Below, piece by piece: positions 46,229-54,396 of a stretch of DNA of 64,000 nucleotides; within the stretch, counting starts at the first letter, position 1; each line of letters opens with the position of its first letter. The stretch lies in assembly GCA_002483135.1 (NCBI GenBank), contig DLHI01000020.1, forward strand, positions 124,001 through 188,000. Direction: 5' to 3'. A program made the position numbers and the translations under genes. Below the pieces are notes generated by a model. That model searched no databases. It was not told where the DNA came from and saw only the letters and a program-made list of their open reading frames with translations. This DNA is from Hyphomonadaceae bacterium UBA7672. GTDB taxonomy: Bacteria > Pseudomonadota > Alphaproteobacteria > Caulobacterales > Hyphomonadaceae.

Positions 46229-46579
46229 TCAAAACCGCTCTCCACCCGGCACGCGATGCCCATCCGGAAAATCCCGGTAGAGCGCCGCCTGGAAGTTCAC
46301 GACCAGCGAATTGACGCCGTAGTGCGCGCCCTCGACCGGCTCATTGCGCGTGGAAGCCGCAACAAACGCCGCATCGAGCTGCGCCAGATCGCGCGTCTCG
46401 ATCAGGATCTGGAATTCGCCCAGCCCCGGCATGCCAAGGCCCAGCTTGCGCCGCAGCAGCCGCCAGCCCTCAATCTTTCCGCCAGCTTTCAGCGCGCCGA
46501 GATAGCCGTTCAGCGCCTCGACAAACTGATGGTCGCGCACGCCGGGCTTCAGGTCGCAGGAGATCTGATAGACATCCAT
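46229..46579 (-). CDS. Conserved small protein in the glt operon (DUF6614-like)
   Basis: A 116-residue soluble protein with an alternating strand-helix pattern (MDVYQISCDLKPGVRDHQFV, KIEGWRLLRRKLGL, GEFQILIETRDLAQLDAAF, YGVNSLVVNFQAALYRDFP) like a small ferredoxin-like alpha/beta sandwich. I think it matches DUF6614, but cannot check. It starts four bases after the gltD stop and is followed by gltB, so it is transcribed with glutamate synthase. Its role there is unknown. Confidence 0.75.
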   Translation of the reverse strand: MDVYQISCDLKPGVRDHQFVEALNGYLGALKAGGKIEGWRLLRRKLGLGMPGLGEFQILIETRDLAQLDAAFVAASTRNEPVEGAHYGVNSLVVNFQAALYRDFPDGHRVPGGERF

Positions 46580-46583
46580 CGCG

Positions 46584-48035
46584 CTACTCCGCCGCCACGC
46601 GGGCCGAAGCCGCGCGCGATTTCAAGTAAGCGTCGATGGAAGCAGCCGCGTCGCGCCCTTCCTTGATCGCCCACACCACCAGCGAGGCCCCGCGCACAAT
46701 GTCGCCGGCGGCGAAGACGCCATCCATCGTGGTCATCATCGACCGGTAGTCGACCTTGACGCCGCCCCAGCGGTTCACCGTCAACGCCGGCTCGGCAAAG
46801 TGAGAGGGCAGGTCCTCCGGATCAAAGCCCAGCGCCTTGATCACCATGTCGGCCTTCACGTCATAATCCGAATCCGGGATCTCTTCCGGCGCCTGGCGGC
46901 CCGACGCATCAGGCTGGCCCAGCCGCATGCGAACGGCGCGCACGGCCTTCGCCCCGCCGGCCTTCTTCTCGACGACTGAAAGCGGCGCCGCCAGCCAGTC
47001 GAACGCGACGCCTTCCTCTTCCGCGTTGGCGACCTCGCGCTGCGAGCCCGGCATGTTGGCTCGGTCACGGCGATAGAGGCAGGTGACGGATTTCGCGCCC
47101 TGGCGGATCGCCGTGCGCACGCAGTCCATCGCCGTGTCGCCCCCGCCGATGATGACAACATTCTTCTTCGCCGCGTTCAGCTTGCCGCTCTCGAAATCTT
47201 CAACCGTCTCGCCAAGCCCCACACGGTTGGCGGCGATCAGATAATCCAGCGCCTTCAGCACACCCTTGGCGCCTGCGCCGGGCATGTTCACTTCACGCGC
47301 CTTGTAGACGCCCGTCGCGACAAGGATTGCATCGTGCTTCTGGCGAAGCTCGGCCATCGTGATGTCCTTGCCGACATCGACGCCTAGCTTGAACACCACG
47401 CCGCCCTCGGCGAGGCGCTTGGTGCGCCGCTCGACGATTTCCTTCTCCAGCTTGAAGTTCGGAATGCCGTAGATCAGCAGGCCGCCCGCTCGGTCATGCC
47501 GGTCATAAACGGTCACCTGGTATCCCGCGCTACGCAGTTCGTCGGCGGCCGACAGGCCCGCCGGTCCCGCGCCGATGATCCCCACGCTCTGGCCCAGCTC
47601 GCGGGCAGGGCGGATGGGCTTCACCCAGCCTTTCTCCCACGCCGTGTCCGTGATGTAGCGTTCCACCGCGCCGATGGTCACGGTGCCGTGCCCCGATTGC
47701 TCGATCACGCAGCCGCCCTCGCACAGCCGGTCCTGCGGGCAGATGCGGCCGCAGACTTCCGGCATGTTCGATGTGGCGGCGGAAATCTCGTACGCCTCTT
47801 CCAGCCGCCCCGTCGCCGTCAGCATCAGCCAGTCGGGGATGTTGTTCCCAAGCGGGCAATGCGTCTGGCAGAACGGCACGCCGCACTGGGAACAACGCGA
47901 GGCCTGCTCGTCGGCCTTGGCGGCGATGAAGTCCGCATAGATCTCGTGGAAATCGCCCCGGCGTTCGGCGGCGTCACGCTTTTCGGGCGTCTCCTGCTCC
48001 ACCGACACGAAAGACAGCATGCGCTTTTGCGACAT
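46584..48035 (-). CDS. gltD: Glutamate synthase small subunit GltD
   Basis: GltD feeds electrons from NADPH to GltB. The 483-residue protein has N-terminal iron-sulfur motifs (CSQCGVPFCQTHCPLGNNIP and CGRICPQDRLCEGGC), an FAD-binding GxGxxG (VGIIGAGPAGLSAADEL) and an NADPH-binding site (VVIIGGGDTAMDCVRTAIRQG). The Met at 48035 (MSQKRMLSFV) gives the usual length; a longer frame to a GTG at 48107 is less likely. First gene of the glt operon; a palindrome-rich stretch lies upstream. Confidence 0.97.
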   Translation of the reverse strand: MSQKRMLSFVSVEQETPEKRDAAERRGDFHEIYADFIAAKADEQASRCSQCGVPFCQTHCPLGNNIPDWLMLTATGRLEEAYEISAATSNMPEVCGRICPQDRLCEGGCVIEQSGHGTVTIGAVERYITDTAWEKGWVKPIRPARELGQSVGIIGAGPAGLSAADELRSAGYQVTVYDRHDRAGGLLIYGIPNFKLEKEIVERRTKRLAEGGVVFKLGVDVGKDITMAELRQKHDAILVATGVYKAREVNMPGAGAKGVLKALDYLIAANRVGLGETVEDFESGKLNAAKKNVVIIGGGDTAMDCVRTAIRQGAKSVTCLYRRDRANMPGSQREVANAEEEGVAFDWLAAPLSVVEKKAGGAKAVRAVRMRLGQPDASGRQAPEEIPDSDYDVKADMVIKALGFDPEDLPSHFAEPALTVNRWGGVKVDYRSMMTTMDGVFAAGDIVRGASLVVWAIKEGRDAAASIDAYLKSRAASARVAAE

Positions 48036-48111
48036 GGGAGCACCCGGCCATTGATCCGCGAGCGCTTCCAATGACGTTTCAGCTGCTCCCGCGCAACCAA
48101 AATCCACGATC

Positions 48112-48202
48112 TAAGAACCAAATGGTCCTTAAATGATCATTCCCGCCCAAATCCACATCACCCCGTCCGCAAACCCGGCAGTACTAATACCCAAATAGTA
48201 CT
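48112..48202. promoter_or_regulatory. Cluster of dyads between gltD and uppP
   Basis: The 240-base divergent gap holds three dyads: TAAGAACCAAATGGTCCTTA (48112-48131, eight of ten pairs), the perfect palindrome AATGATCATT (48132-48141) directly after it, and AGTACTA-N9-TAGTACT (48180-48202). The first lies 77-96 bases upstream of gltD, where an operator would be expected. No regulator is identified. Confidence 0.45.
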
Positions 48203-48275
48203 TATCGTATCATCAATGGAATAATAGTAGGCGGCAGGGTACCGGTTCCTCGCAACGTCAGCGCCGGGCCCATTC

Positions 48276-49109
48276 ATGGACACCATCACCTTCCTGCAGG
48301 CCATCCTGATCGGACTGGTCGAGGGCCTGACGGAATTCATCCCCGTCTCTTCCACCGCCCACATCCTCCTCACCCAAGCCGCCCTGGACCTGCGCGGCGA
48401 GTTCTGGAGCATGTTCGCCGTCGTCATCCAGCTCGGCGCGATCCTCGCCGTCGCGGTGGTCTACTTCCAGCGCCTCCTCAACGTCGCGCTCAACCTGCCG
48501 ACAGACCCCGCCGCACGACGCTTCACCCTCTCCGTCATCATCGCCTGCCTCCCCGCCGTGATCGCGGCGGCGCTGCTGGGCTCGGAGATCAAGAAGGCGT
48601 TCGAGAACCTCGCGCTCATCTGCTGGTCCCTCGTCGCGGGCGGCGTCGTGCTGCTGGTGATCGACCGCCTGGCGCCCAAGCCGGTGGACGGCGACTCGAT
48701 GAAGCTGCCGCTCTGGAAGGCGGCGGTGATCGGCATCGCGCAGATCGCCTCACTCTTTCCCGGCGTGTCGCGCTCGGGCTCCACCATCGTGGCGTCGATG
48801 CTGCTCAAGATCGAAAAGCGCGCCGCTGCCGAATTCACTTTCTTCCTCGCCATCCCCATCATGGTCGGCGCGTTCGGCAAGGACCTGTGGGACCATCGCG
48901 ACAACCTCAACAGCAACGATCTCGGCATTGTCGCGGTCGGATTCATCGCTTCCTTCATCTTCGGCTTCATCGTGATCAAGACGATGCTGAGCTATGTGCA
49001 AAAGCGCGGCTTCGCCCTGTTCGGCTGGTGGCGCATCCTCGTCGGCGGCGCCGGCCTCGTCGCGATCTACTTCTACGGTTTCGGACAGGGCTATATCCCG
49101 CCAGCCTGA
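48276..49109 (+). CDS. uppP: Undecaprenyl-diphosphatase UppP (BacA)
   Basis: UppP removes a phosphate from undecaprenyl diphosphate so that the carrier lipid can be reused for peptidoglycan. The 277-residue membrane protein has both signatures: LVEGLTEFIPVSSTAH (about 13-28) and LFPGVSRSGSTIVASM (about 160-175), with six to eight helices. Overexpression of this family gives bacitracin resistance. The amj-like gene starts 18 bases later, so the two are one transcript. Confidence 0.96.
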   Translation: MDTITFLQAILIGLVEGLTEFIPVSSTAHILLTQAALDLRGEFWSMFAVVIQLGAILAVAVVYFQRLLNVALNLPTDPAARRFTLSVIIACLPAVIAAALLGSEIKKAFENLALICWSLVAGGVVLLVIDRLAPKPVDGDSMKLPLWKAAVIGIAQIASLFPGVSRSGSTIVASMLLKIEKRAAAEFTFFLAIPIMVGAFGKDLWDHRDNLNSNDLGIVAVGFIASFIFGFIVIKTMLSYVQKRGFALFGWWRILVGGAGLVAIYFYGFGQGYIPPA

Positions 49110-49127
49110 TCGCGGAGGAGCGACGTC

Positions 49128-49928
49128 ATGGATGTCCAGCTGATCGTCCTCTGTATTCTGACCTTCATCATTTATCTCATCGGCGCGCTCGCCTATGCCG
49201 CGCGCATCGCAGGGGTGCGCACGCGGAAGATCGCCGTGTCGTTCGCGCTGTTCAATGTGTTGGTGCTGGTGTCCCGCGCGGCCAACTCCTTCCAGGCGCC
49301 CTTCCTGTCAAAACGGATCGAGGTAAACCTGATAAACAAGGCCGACGCACTGTTCTGGGATTTCCAGATCCTGATGTTCACCGCGACGCTCGCCACCATC
49401 GTGGGCACGCTGATGGTGCCCACCGCCCAGCGCCTGTTCACCCGCGCGATCCAGCATTTCCACACCAACCGCTCCATCCCCAAGCTGATGATGCACGCCT
49501 TCGCGAAGGGTGGGGTAGGTTATCTCAAGACGGCGGTTACCGCGCCCTCGGTGGAGCACGTGAAGGGCCTGCGCGAGAAATCCATCGTCTCGATGCGGAT
49601 GATCGTGCTCAACGTGATGGCGCAGTGCTTCCTGGCGCTCGGCGTGTTCGCCTCGCTCTATGCCGGCTTCATCGCGCCGGAATATCGCGTGACGGCGCTG
49701 TCGCTGTCAGCCGTCATCAACGGCGTCGCGACGATCCTGCTCTTCGTGCTGATCGATCCGCAGCTGTCGGTGATGACCGATGATGTGATCGAGGGAAAGA
49801 TCACGGAAGGCCAGTTCCGCCGCGCCGTTGTCTGGCTCGCCGGCAGTCGCGTGCTGGGCACGGCGCTGGCGCAGGCGCTGCTGGTTCCCGGCGCGATGCT
49901 GCTCGCCGAAATCGCCCGGATGATCTGA
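49128..49928 (+). CDS. amj: Amj-family lipid II flippase
   Basis: A 266-residue membrane protein with about six helices. The N-terminal region (LAYAARIAGVRTRKIAVSFA followed by LFNVLVLVSRAANSFQAPFL) matches my memory of the Amj/DUF2837 family, whose Bacillus member flips lipid II independently of MurJ. The C-terminal half carries ALSLSAVINGVATILLFVLI and DPQLSVMTDDVIEGK, where family members keep an acidic stretch. Adjacent uppP acts in the same lipid cycle, which supports the call. Ends next to the stop of the convergent small membrane gene. Confidence 0.82.
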   Translation: MDVQLIVLCILTFIIYLIGALAYAARIAGVRTRKIAVSFALFNVLVLVSRAANSFQAPFLSKRIEVNLINKADALFWDFQILMFTATLATIVGTLMVPTAQRLFTRAIQHFHTNRSIPKLMMHAFAKGGVGYLKTAVTAPSVEHVKGLREKSIVSMRMIVLNVMAQCFLALGVFASLYAGFIAPEYRVTALSLSAVINGVATILLFVLIDPQLSVMTDDVIEGKITEGQFRRAVVWLAGSRVLGTALAQALLVPGAMLLAEIARMI

Positions 49929-50255
49929 TCACTTCGTGATCGGCCGCAGGACGCCGCGCAGCACCAGCGCGCCGATGAAGGCGATCAGCAGGATGTCGAT
50001 CCAGCGCGTCACATCGTTGAGCGGGCCAAGATCGAAGCTCGCGATCCAGCTCGTCAGCGACACCTCGAACGCCTTCAGCAGCGTGCCCACCAGGAATACG
50101 CCCAGAAGCCCGAACAGGGCGTCCCCCGCAAATCCGAGAAGCGCCCGTCCGCGCACGATCTTCCGCGCCGCAAATCCCGCCAGTGTAAGGACGACGATCC
50201 ACAGCGCCAGAACGCCGAGATTCATGCCGGAATATTCGATGGCCAGCTTGTCCAT
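49929..50255 (-). CDS. Small membrane protein, possibly GlsB/YeaQ-type
   Basis: A 108-residue protein with three hydrophobic helices (LGVLALWIVVLTLAGFAA, LLGFAGDALFGLLGVFLVGT and IDILLIAFIGALVLRGVL). The glycine pattern of the middle helix recalls the transglycosylase-associated (YeaQ/YmgE) family, but length and the loop between helices 2 and 3 differ. Convergent with amj with abutting stop codons. Function unknown. Confidence 0.65.
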   Translation of the reverse strand: MDKLAIEYSGMNLGVLALWIVVLTLAGFAARKIVRGRALLGFAGDALFGLLGVFLVGTLLKAFEVSLTSWIASFDLGPLNDVTRWIDILLIAFIGALVLRGVLRPITK

Positions 50256-50321
50256 AGCCCAGCTCCCCTCATGTCCGTGAAGAGAGCCTAGATCAGGCCG
50301 CAGCAGGTTGGAAGCGAACTA

Positions 50322-51311
50322 TTAGGCGTCGACGCGCGAGGCTTCGTCCACGTGCGGCGGCTGGAACTGGCCGTGCGGCCGGTGGCGCCACAGATAGGTC
50401 GGCGCAATCGCCTCGACCGTCTCGAGATTTGTGACGCCAAGATCGGCCAGCGTGCCCACGCCTGGTGAAACGACATTGTCGGTCTTCAGCAGCTGGACCT
50501 GGTCGCCCGTCAGCGGAGGCCCGAAGAAAGGGTTGAGCCGCGACAGCGCTCCGATGACATAGCCCAGCGGCGCCGCCACCGGGATGGGCAGGGGCAGCAG
50601 CAAGCGCGGCCGGTCGATCTCGCGCGTGATGTACTGCAGCAGCTGCTTCATCGTGTAGGTGCGCGGCCCGCCCAGTTCAAACGTCTTGCTTGCCGCATCG
50701 GGGCGCGAAAGCGCGTTGGCGACAGCCTCGGCGACATCGCCCACATAGACCGGCTGGAACTTCGTCGATGAGCCGATCAACGGCAGGACCGGGCTCATGC
50801 GCGCCATTTCGGCAAAGCGCGTGAAGAAACCATCCTCGGGTCCGAACACGATGGACGGGCGCAGGATGGTCGCTGTCGGGATCGCCTCGCGCACCGCAGC
50901 CTCGGCTTCCGCCTTGGTCTGCGCATAGCGCGACTTCGATTTGTCAGACGCGCCGATCGCCGAAAGCTGGATGAATTTCGAAATGCCCGCCTCGGCGGCC
51001 AGCTGCGCGATGTTGGAGGCGCCCAGCGCCTGCGTGCCCTGGAAGGATTGCGAGCCGCGCTCGGCGAGGATGCCAACAAGGTTCACCACCGCATCGGCGC
51101 CTTGCAGCGCGCGCTTGATCGAGAGGCGGTTACGCACGTTGGCCTGCACCAGCTGCACCTGACCGACATCGCCGGCCAGCTTCACATCGCCCGCCAGATG
51201 CGGCCTGCGGGTGGCCACCCGCACGCGCCAGCCCTGCCGGCACAGCGCACGCACGACATGCCGGCCAAGGAAGCCGGAGCCGCCGAACACGGTGACGATG
51301 TTGCCGCTCAT
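50322..51311 (-). CDS. Complex I NDUFA9-like NAD(P)H-binding protein
   Basis: A 329-residue extended-SDR protein with the N-terminal Rossmann motif VFGGSGFLGRHVVRAL and the later segments DAVVNLVGIL, KFIQLSAIGA and YAQTKAEAEAAV (YxxxK). This group includes mitochondrial complex I subunit NDUFA9, and alphaproteobacteria carry stand-alone homologues. The Met at 51311 gives the Rossmann start; the frame to 51338 is not needed. Monocistronic. Confidence 0.9.
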   Translation of the reverse strand: MSGNIVTVFGGSGFLGRHVVRALCRQGWRVRVATRRPHLAGDVKLAGDVGQVQLVQANVRNRLSIKRALQGADAVVNLVGILAERGSQSFQGTQALGASNIAQLAAEAGISKFIQLSAIGASDKSKSRYAQTKAEAEAAVREAIPTATILRPSIVFGPEDGFFTRFAEMARMSPVLPLIGSSTKFQPVYVGDVAEAVANALSRPDAASKTFELGGPRTYTMKQLLQYITREIDRPRLLLPLPIPVAAPLGYVIGALSRLNPFFGPPLTGDQVQLLKTDNVVSPGVGTLADLGVTNLETVEAIAPTYLWRHRPHGQFQPPHVDEASRVDA

Positions 51312-51470
51312 GCAGTCTCTCGCGAAAAAGGCGTTCAAGGCAGGTATTCAGGTAGGGGCATAGACCAGAATCGGCCCGGAAAGTCCATGCGACGGGGTGG
51401 TCTAGGGCGGCCCGTGGTTGCTGCGCGCCGCACAAGCTGGCAACGTCGCCGGACCGCTGGAGGGGGGCGC

Positions 51471-51875
51471 ATGACAGACGGGCGCAACGACTACGTCATT
51501 CTGGCGTCGATTTCGACGCAGGAAGAGGCGGCCGTGATGGTCGCCGCCCTTCAGGCGGAAGGCATCCCGGCCATGCTTGGCAACGGGCATCATGCCACGG
51601 CCATGGGCTTCGGCGCCGTCGCCTTGGGCGGTATGCAAGTGATGGTTCCCGCCGCTCAGCTGGAAGAGGCCCGGTCGCAGCTGCGAGAGCGGATGCAGGA
51701 AGACTGGGACCTGGAAGGGGATGAGGGGCCGGTCAAACCCAAGAGGAGCAATCGCTGGAAGGCGTGGGCGCTGCTCGCTCTTTTTGCCTCGCCCCTCGTG
51801 CTCCTCCTGCCGATGCTGTTCGAGACGATCGTCACACGTTGGGGCAAACTGTTCCAGCAATGGTTCGGCGGGTGA
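51471..51875 (+). CDS. DUF2007-domain protein with C-terminal membrane helix
   Basis: A 134-residue protein. The first 80 residues show the DUF2007 pattern (YVILASISTQEEAAVMVAAL, EGIPAMLGNGHHATAM, MQVMVPAAQLEEARSQLRE), a small signal-transducer-like alpha/beta domain; a charged linker leads to one helix (WALLALFASPLVLLLPMLFE). The ATG at 51471 has GAGGGGGG upstream; the earlier open frame is ignored. Followed by the DUF2235 gene after 80 bases. Confidence 0.8.
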   Translation: MTDGRNDYVILASISTQEEAAVMVAALQAEGIPAMLGNGHHATAMGFGAVALGGMQVMVPAAQLEEARSQLRERMQEDWDLEGDEGPVKPKRSNRWKAWALLALFASPLVLLLPMLFETIVTRWGKLFQQWFGG

Positions 51876-51955
51876 CGCAGCGAACCGAAACCGGGGCGCC
51901 GAGACAGGCTGGCGGTCGCCCGGCGCTCTGCTAGAGTCCACGCATTGTAGCGTGG

Positions 51956-53302
51956 GTGGCGGTCGTGAAGCGTTTCATCGTGTGTTTTGACGGCACGTGG
52001 CAGAAGCTGCGCCAGCCACAGCCGACCAACATCGCGATCATCGCCCGTTCGGTCGCCCATACGCACACGCTGGCCGACGGCAGCACGATCCCGCAGATCG
52101 TCATCTACAGCCAGGGCGTCGGCTCCAACGTCGATGCGCTGGGCAAGGACGGCTTCCTCGACGGCTTCAGCGAATGGCTGAACCGGATGCTGGGCGGCGT
52201 GTTCGGCGAAGGGTTGGAGGACTGCATCGTCGAGACCTACCTGCGCCTCGCCTTCAACTATGAAGACGGCGACGAGATCTATGTGTTCGGCTTCAGCCGC
52301 GGCGCCTTCTGCGCCCGCAGCTTCGCCGGCCTGATCGGCTGCGCCGGTATCGTCAGCCGTGTGCACGCCGAAAAGGCCTGGGACGCGTTCCGGCTCTATC
52401 GCTCCAATCCCGGGCGCAAGGCGACGAAATTCCAGCTGGAAGATTTCGAACGCTCGCGACGCGATTTTCGCGCCAGCTATGGCAAGGGCAAGCGCGCAGC
52501 AGATGGCACGCGCATCAAGAGCGACGAGCCGCCCAAGGTCACCTATCTCGGTATCTTCGACACGGTGGGGCAGCGCGGCGTGCCCAGCGCGCTCGGCGGG
52601 ATGGCGAAGTTCTTCAACAAACGCTTCGGCTTCCATGACATGGAGATTGGCTCAAGCGTGCTGTCGGCGCGCCACGCTGTTGCAGTCGACGAGAACCGTC
52701 TGGGCTTCCCGCCCACGCTGTGGGAAGGCGTCGACGAGGCCAACAAGCGCCCGCATTGCGTCGAGGGCAGGCAACACTACGCGCAGCGCTGGTTCATCGG
52801 CACGCATGGCGATATCGGCGGGGGCGAAGGCTCGCCCTTGTCGGCCGCGCCGCTGAAATGGATCGCAGAGGGCGCCGCCGAATGCGGCCTGCGTTTCTAC
52901 GGCACCTATGGCGAGGATGAATCACCGCTGAGCAAGGCCGTGCGCGAGGCGGGCCTGGTGTTCAAGGGCCGGATATCGCGCCCGCGCTTCTGGGACTCGC
53001 TCTCGCCGATGAATTATCCTTTCGCCTCGAGGAAAATCTGGGCGGCGAAATCGCGCAAGGAACGGCCGACAGTAGACTACGCCGCCAACCTGCTCGATCC
53101 GAGCGTGGTGGAGCGGCTGACTGCAAGCGACCTGAAGCCTCGCTACAATCCCGCCCCGCTGAAACCGTTCCGGCCCGTGCTCGTGCCGCCGCCGGTGAAG
53201 GCGAAGAAGGCCAACCATCCGAAAGGCGGCAAGCCGCCGAAGGCCGGAAAGAAAGGCGCCGAGCCATCCCGGGCGGAAGACGCGCCGCCGCCGACGGCTT
53301 GA
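51956..53302 (+). CDS. DUF2235 alpha/beta hydrolase
   Basis: A 448-residue protein of the DUF2235 family. It opens with KRFIVCFDGTWQKLRQP, has the nucleophile elbow VFGFSRGAFCARSFAGLIG (Ser in GFSRG), and TYLGIFDTVGQRGVPS with the conserved FDTVG. Some family members are type VI lipase effectors (Tle); no T6SS genes are seen here. The C-terminal 50 residues are a Pro/Lys-rich tail (KANHPKGGKPPKAGKKG). Start is GTG at 51956 or 51965. Function open. Confidence 0.88.
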   Translation: MAVVKRFIVCFDGTWQKLRQPQPTNIAIIARSVAHTHTLADGSTIPQIVIYSQGVGSNVDALGKDGFLDGFSEWLNRMLGGVFGEGLEDCIVETYLRLAFNYEDGDEIYVFGFSRGAFCARSFAGLIGCAGIVSRVHAEKAWDAFRLYRSNPGRKATKFQLEDFERSRRDFRASYGKGKRAADGTRIKSDEPPKVTYLGIFDTVGQRGVPSALGGMAKFFNKRFGFHDMEIGSSVLSARHAVAVDENRLGFPPTLWEGVDEANKRPHCVEGRQHYAQRWFIGTHGDIGGGEGSPLSAAPLKWIAEGAAECGLRFYGTYGEDESPLSKAVREAGLVFKGRISRPRFWDSLSPMNYPFASRKIWAAKSRKERPTVDYAANLLDPSVVERLTASDLKPRYNPAPLKPFRPVLVPPPVKAKKANHPKGGKPPKAGKKGAEPSRAEDAPPPTA

Positions 53303-53386
53303 TCGAACCGCTTGCCTTCCCCGTCACGCTTCAAGCGCACATCGCCGTTTTTCCAGAAGATCTGCAAAATCTGCTACCGTGGGGTT

Positions 53387-53416
53387 GAGGTACCTCGAAG
53401 TTCGATGTATATCCGA
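53387..53416. promoter_or_regulatory. Candidate PadR operator
   Basis: The perfect palindrome GAGGTACCTC (53387-53396) and an imperfect dyad TCGATGTATATCCGA (53402-53416) lie 20-50 bases before the padR start. PadR-type regulators usually repress their own operon through dyads here; which one is bound is inferred. Confidence 0.45.
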
Positions 53417-53436
53417 CTTAGAGATTGGGTGGCGGT

Positions 53437-53772
53437 GTGAACGCACAAGTCGAGGATTGGGAGAAGCGCTGGCGCAAGGGGGTGTTGCCCTTTGCCGTGC
53501 TCGGCGCGCTGAAGGCCGCGCCACGACATGGCTATGCGCTGGCGGTTGCGGTGAAGGATGTGCTGGGCGCGAACATTCCCGAGGGCACGCTCTACCCTTT
53601 GCTGGCCGGGTTCGAGCAGGACGGGCTGACGACGGCGGAGTGGGTAATCCAGGAGTCCGGACCCGCGAAAAAAACATACGCGATCACTCCAAAGGGCCTT
53701 GCCGCCCTGCAAGAGGGCGCCCGCCGCTGGAAGGCGTTCGACGCAAGTCTGAGGGGGTTGCTTGATGGCTAG
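53437..53772 (+). CDS. PadR family transcriptional regulator
   Basis: A 111-residue regulator with only the PadR winged helix: KGVLPFAVLGALKAAPRHGYALAVAV, IPEGTLYPLLAGFEQDGLTT and KKTYAITPKGLAAL. It lacks the longer C-terminal dimerisation helix of PadR subfamily 1, so it is the short PadR-s2 type. The GTG at 53437 is chosen (TTG at 53425 gives four extra residues). It overlaps the next gene by eight bases, a standard PadR/HAAS pair. Confidence 0.93.
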   Translation: MNAQVEDWEKRWRKGVLPFAVLGALKAAPRHGYALAVAVKDVLGANIPEGTLYPLLAGFEQDGLTTAEWVIQESGPAKKTYAITPKGLAALQEGARRWKAFDASLRGLLDG

Positions 53773-54382
53773 CTGGATCGAGGTTGGCGATGTGCCGGCG
53801 CGCAGGCTGCTGGCGGCGTATTTCGCGAAGGTAGATCGTGCGCTTGCTCCGCTCTCGCGCGAGGAGGCAGATGCCGTGCGGCTCGAACTCGAGGCCCACA
53901 TTCTCGACGCGATGGCGGGAACGCCGGCAGGCGAGGCGGACGCGCGCGCGGCGCTTGAGCAGTTAGGCGATCCGGAAGATTTCCTGCCGCAACTGGTAGC
54001 GGATCGCTTGCGCGCACGGGCAGGGCGGACATTTGGTCCACATGATGTCGTGTTGGCGATCCTGCGGACAGCGGTGACCGGCCTACGCGGACTGGTGACG
54101 GCGATTGTGATGAGCCTCGGATACATCATCGCCACCGTGCTGATCTTCCTTGGCATCATGAAGCTGACAACCAACCAGGATGTCGGCGTGTTCCGGCTCA
54201 GCACCGGACAGTTGTTCATAGGCGCCGATAACAATGTCGACGGCGTCGACCTGCTGGGCGTGTGGTTTGCGCCGCTCGCCATTGTGGCGGGCCTTGTTCT
54301 CTACCTTGCACTTACCTGGGTGTATGGCCGCGTGAAACGACCACGTGTTCTACCGCCCGCTGATACATCCAACGAATTCTAA
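53765..54382 (+). CDS. HAAS/DUF1700-type membrane protein
   Basis: A 205-residue protein. The first 85 residues form the HAAS helical domain (YFAKVDRALAPLSREEADAV and LEAHILDAMAG, ARAALEQLGDPEDFLPQLVA) that accompanies PadR regulators and probably binds them; two membrane helices follow (TAIVMSLGYIIATVLIFLGI and LAIVAGLVLYLALTWVYG) with an exposed loop between. In known PadR/HAAS pairs the membrane protein signals to the regulator. Starts inside padR and ends 14 bases before the M23 peptidase gene. Confidence 0.85.
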   Translation: MASWIEVGDVPARRLLAAYFAKVDRALAPLSREEADAVRLELEAHILDAMAGTPAGEADARAALEQLGDPEDFLPQLVADRLRARAGRTFGPHDVVLAILRTAVTGLRGLVTAIVMSLGYIIATVLIFLGIMKLTTNQDVGVFRLSTGQLFIGADNNVDGVDLLGVWFAPLAIVAGLVLYLALTWVYGRVKRPRVLPPADTSNEF

Positions 54383-54396
54383 CACCGGAGACTGAC

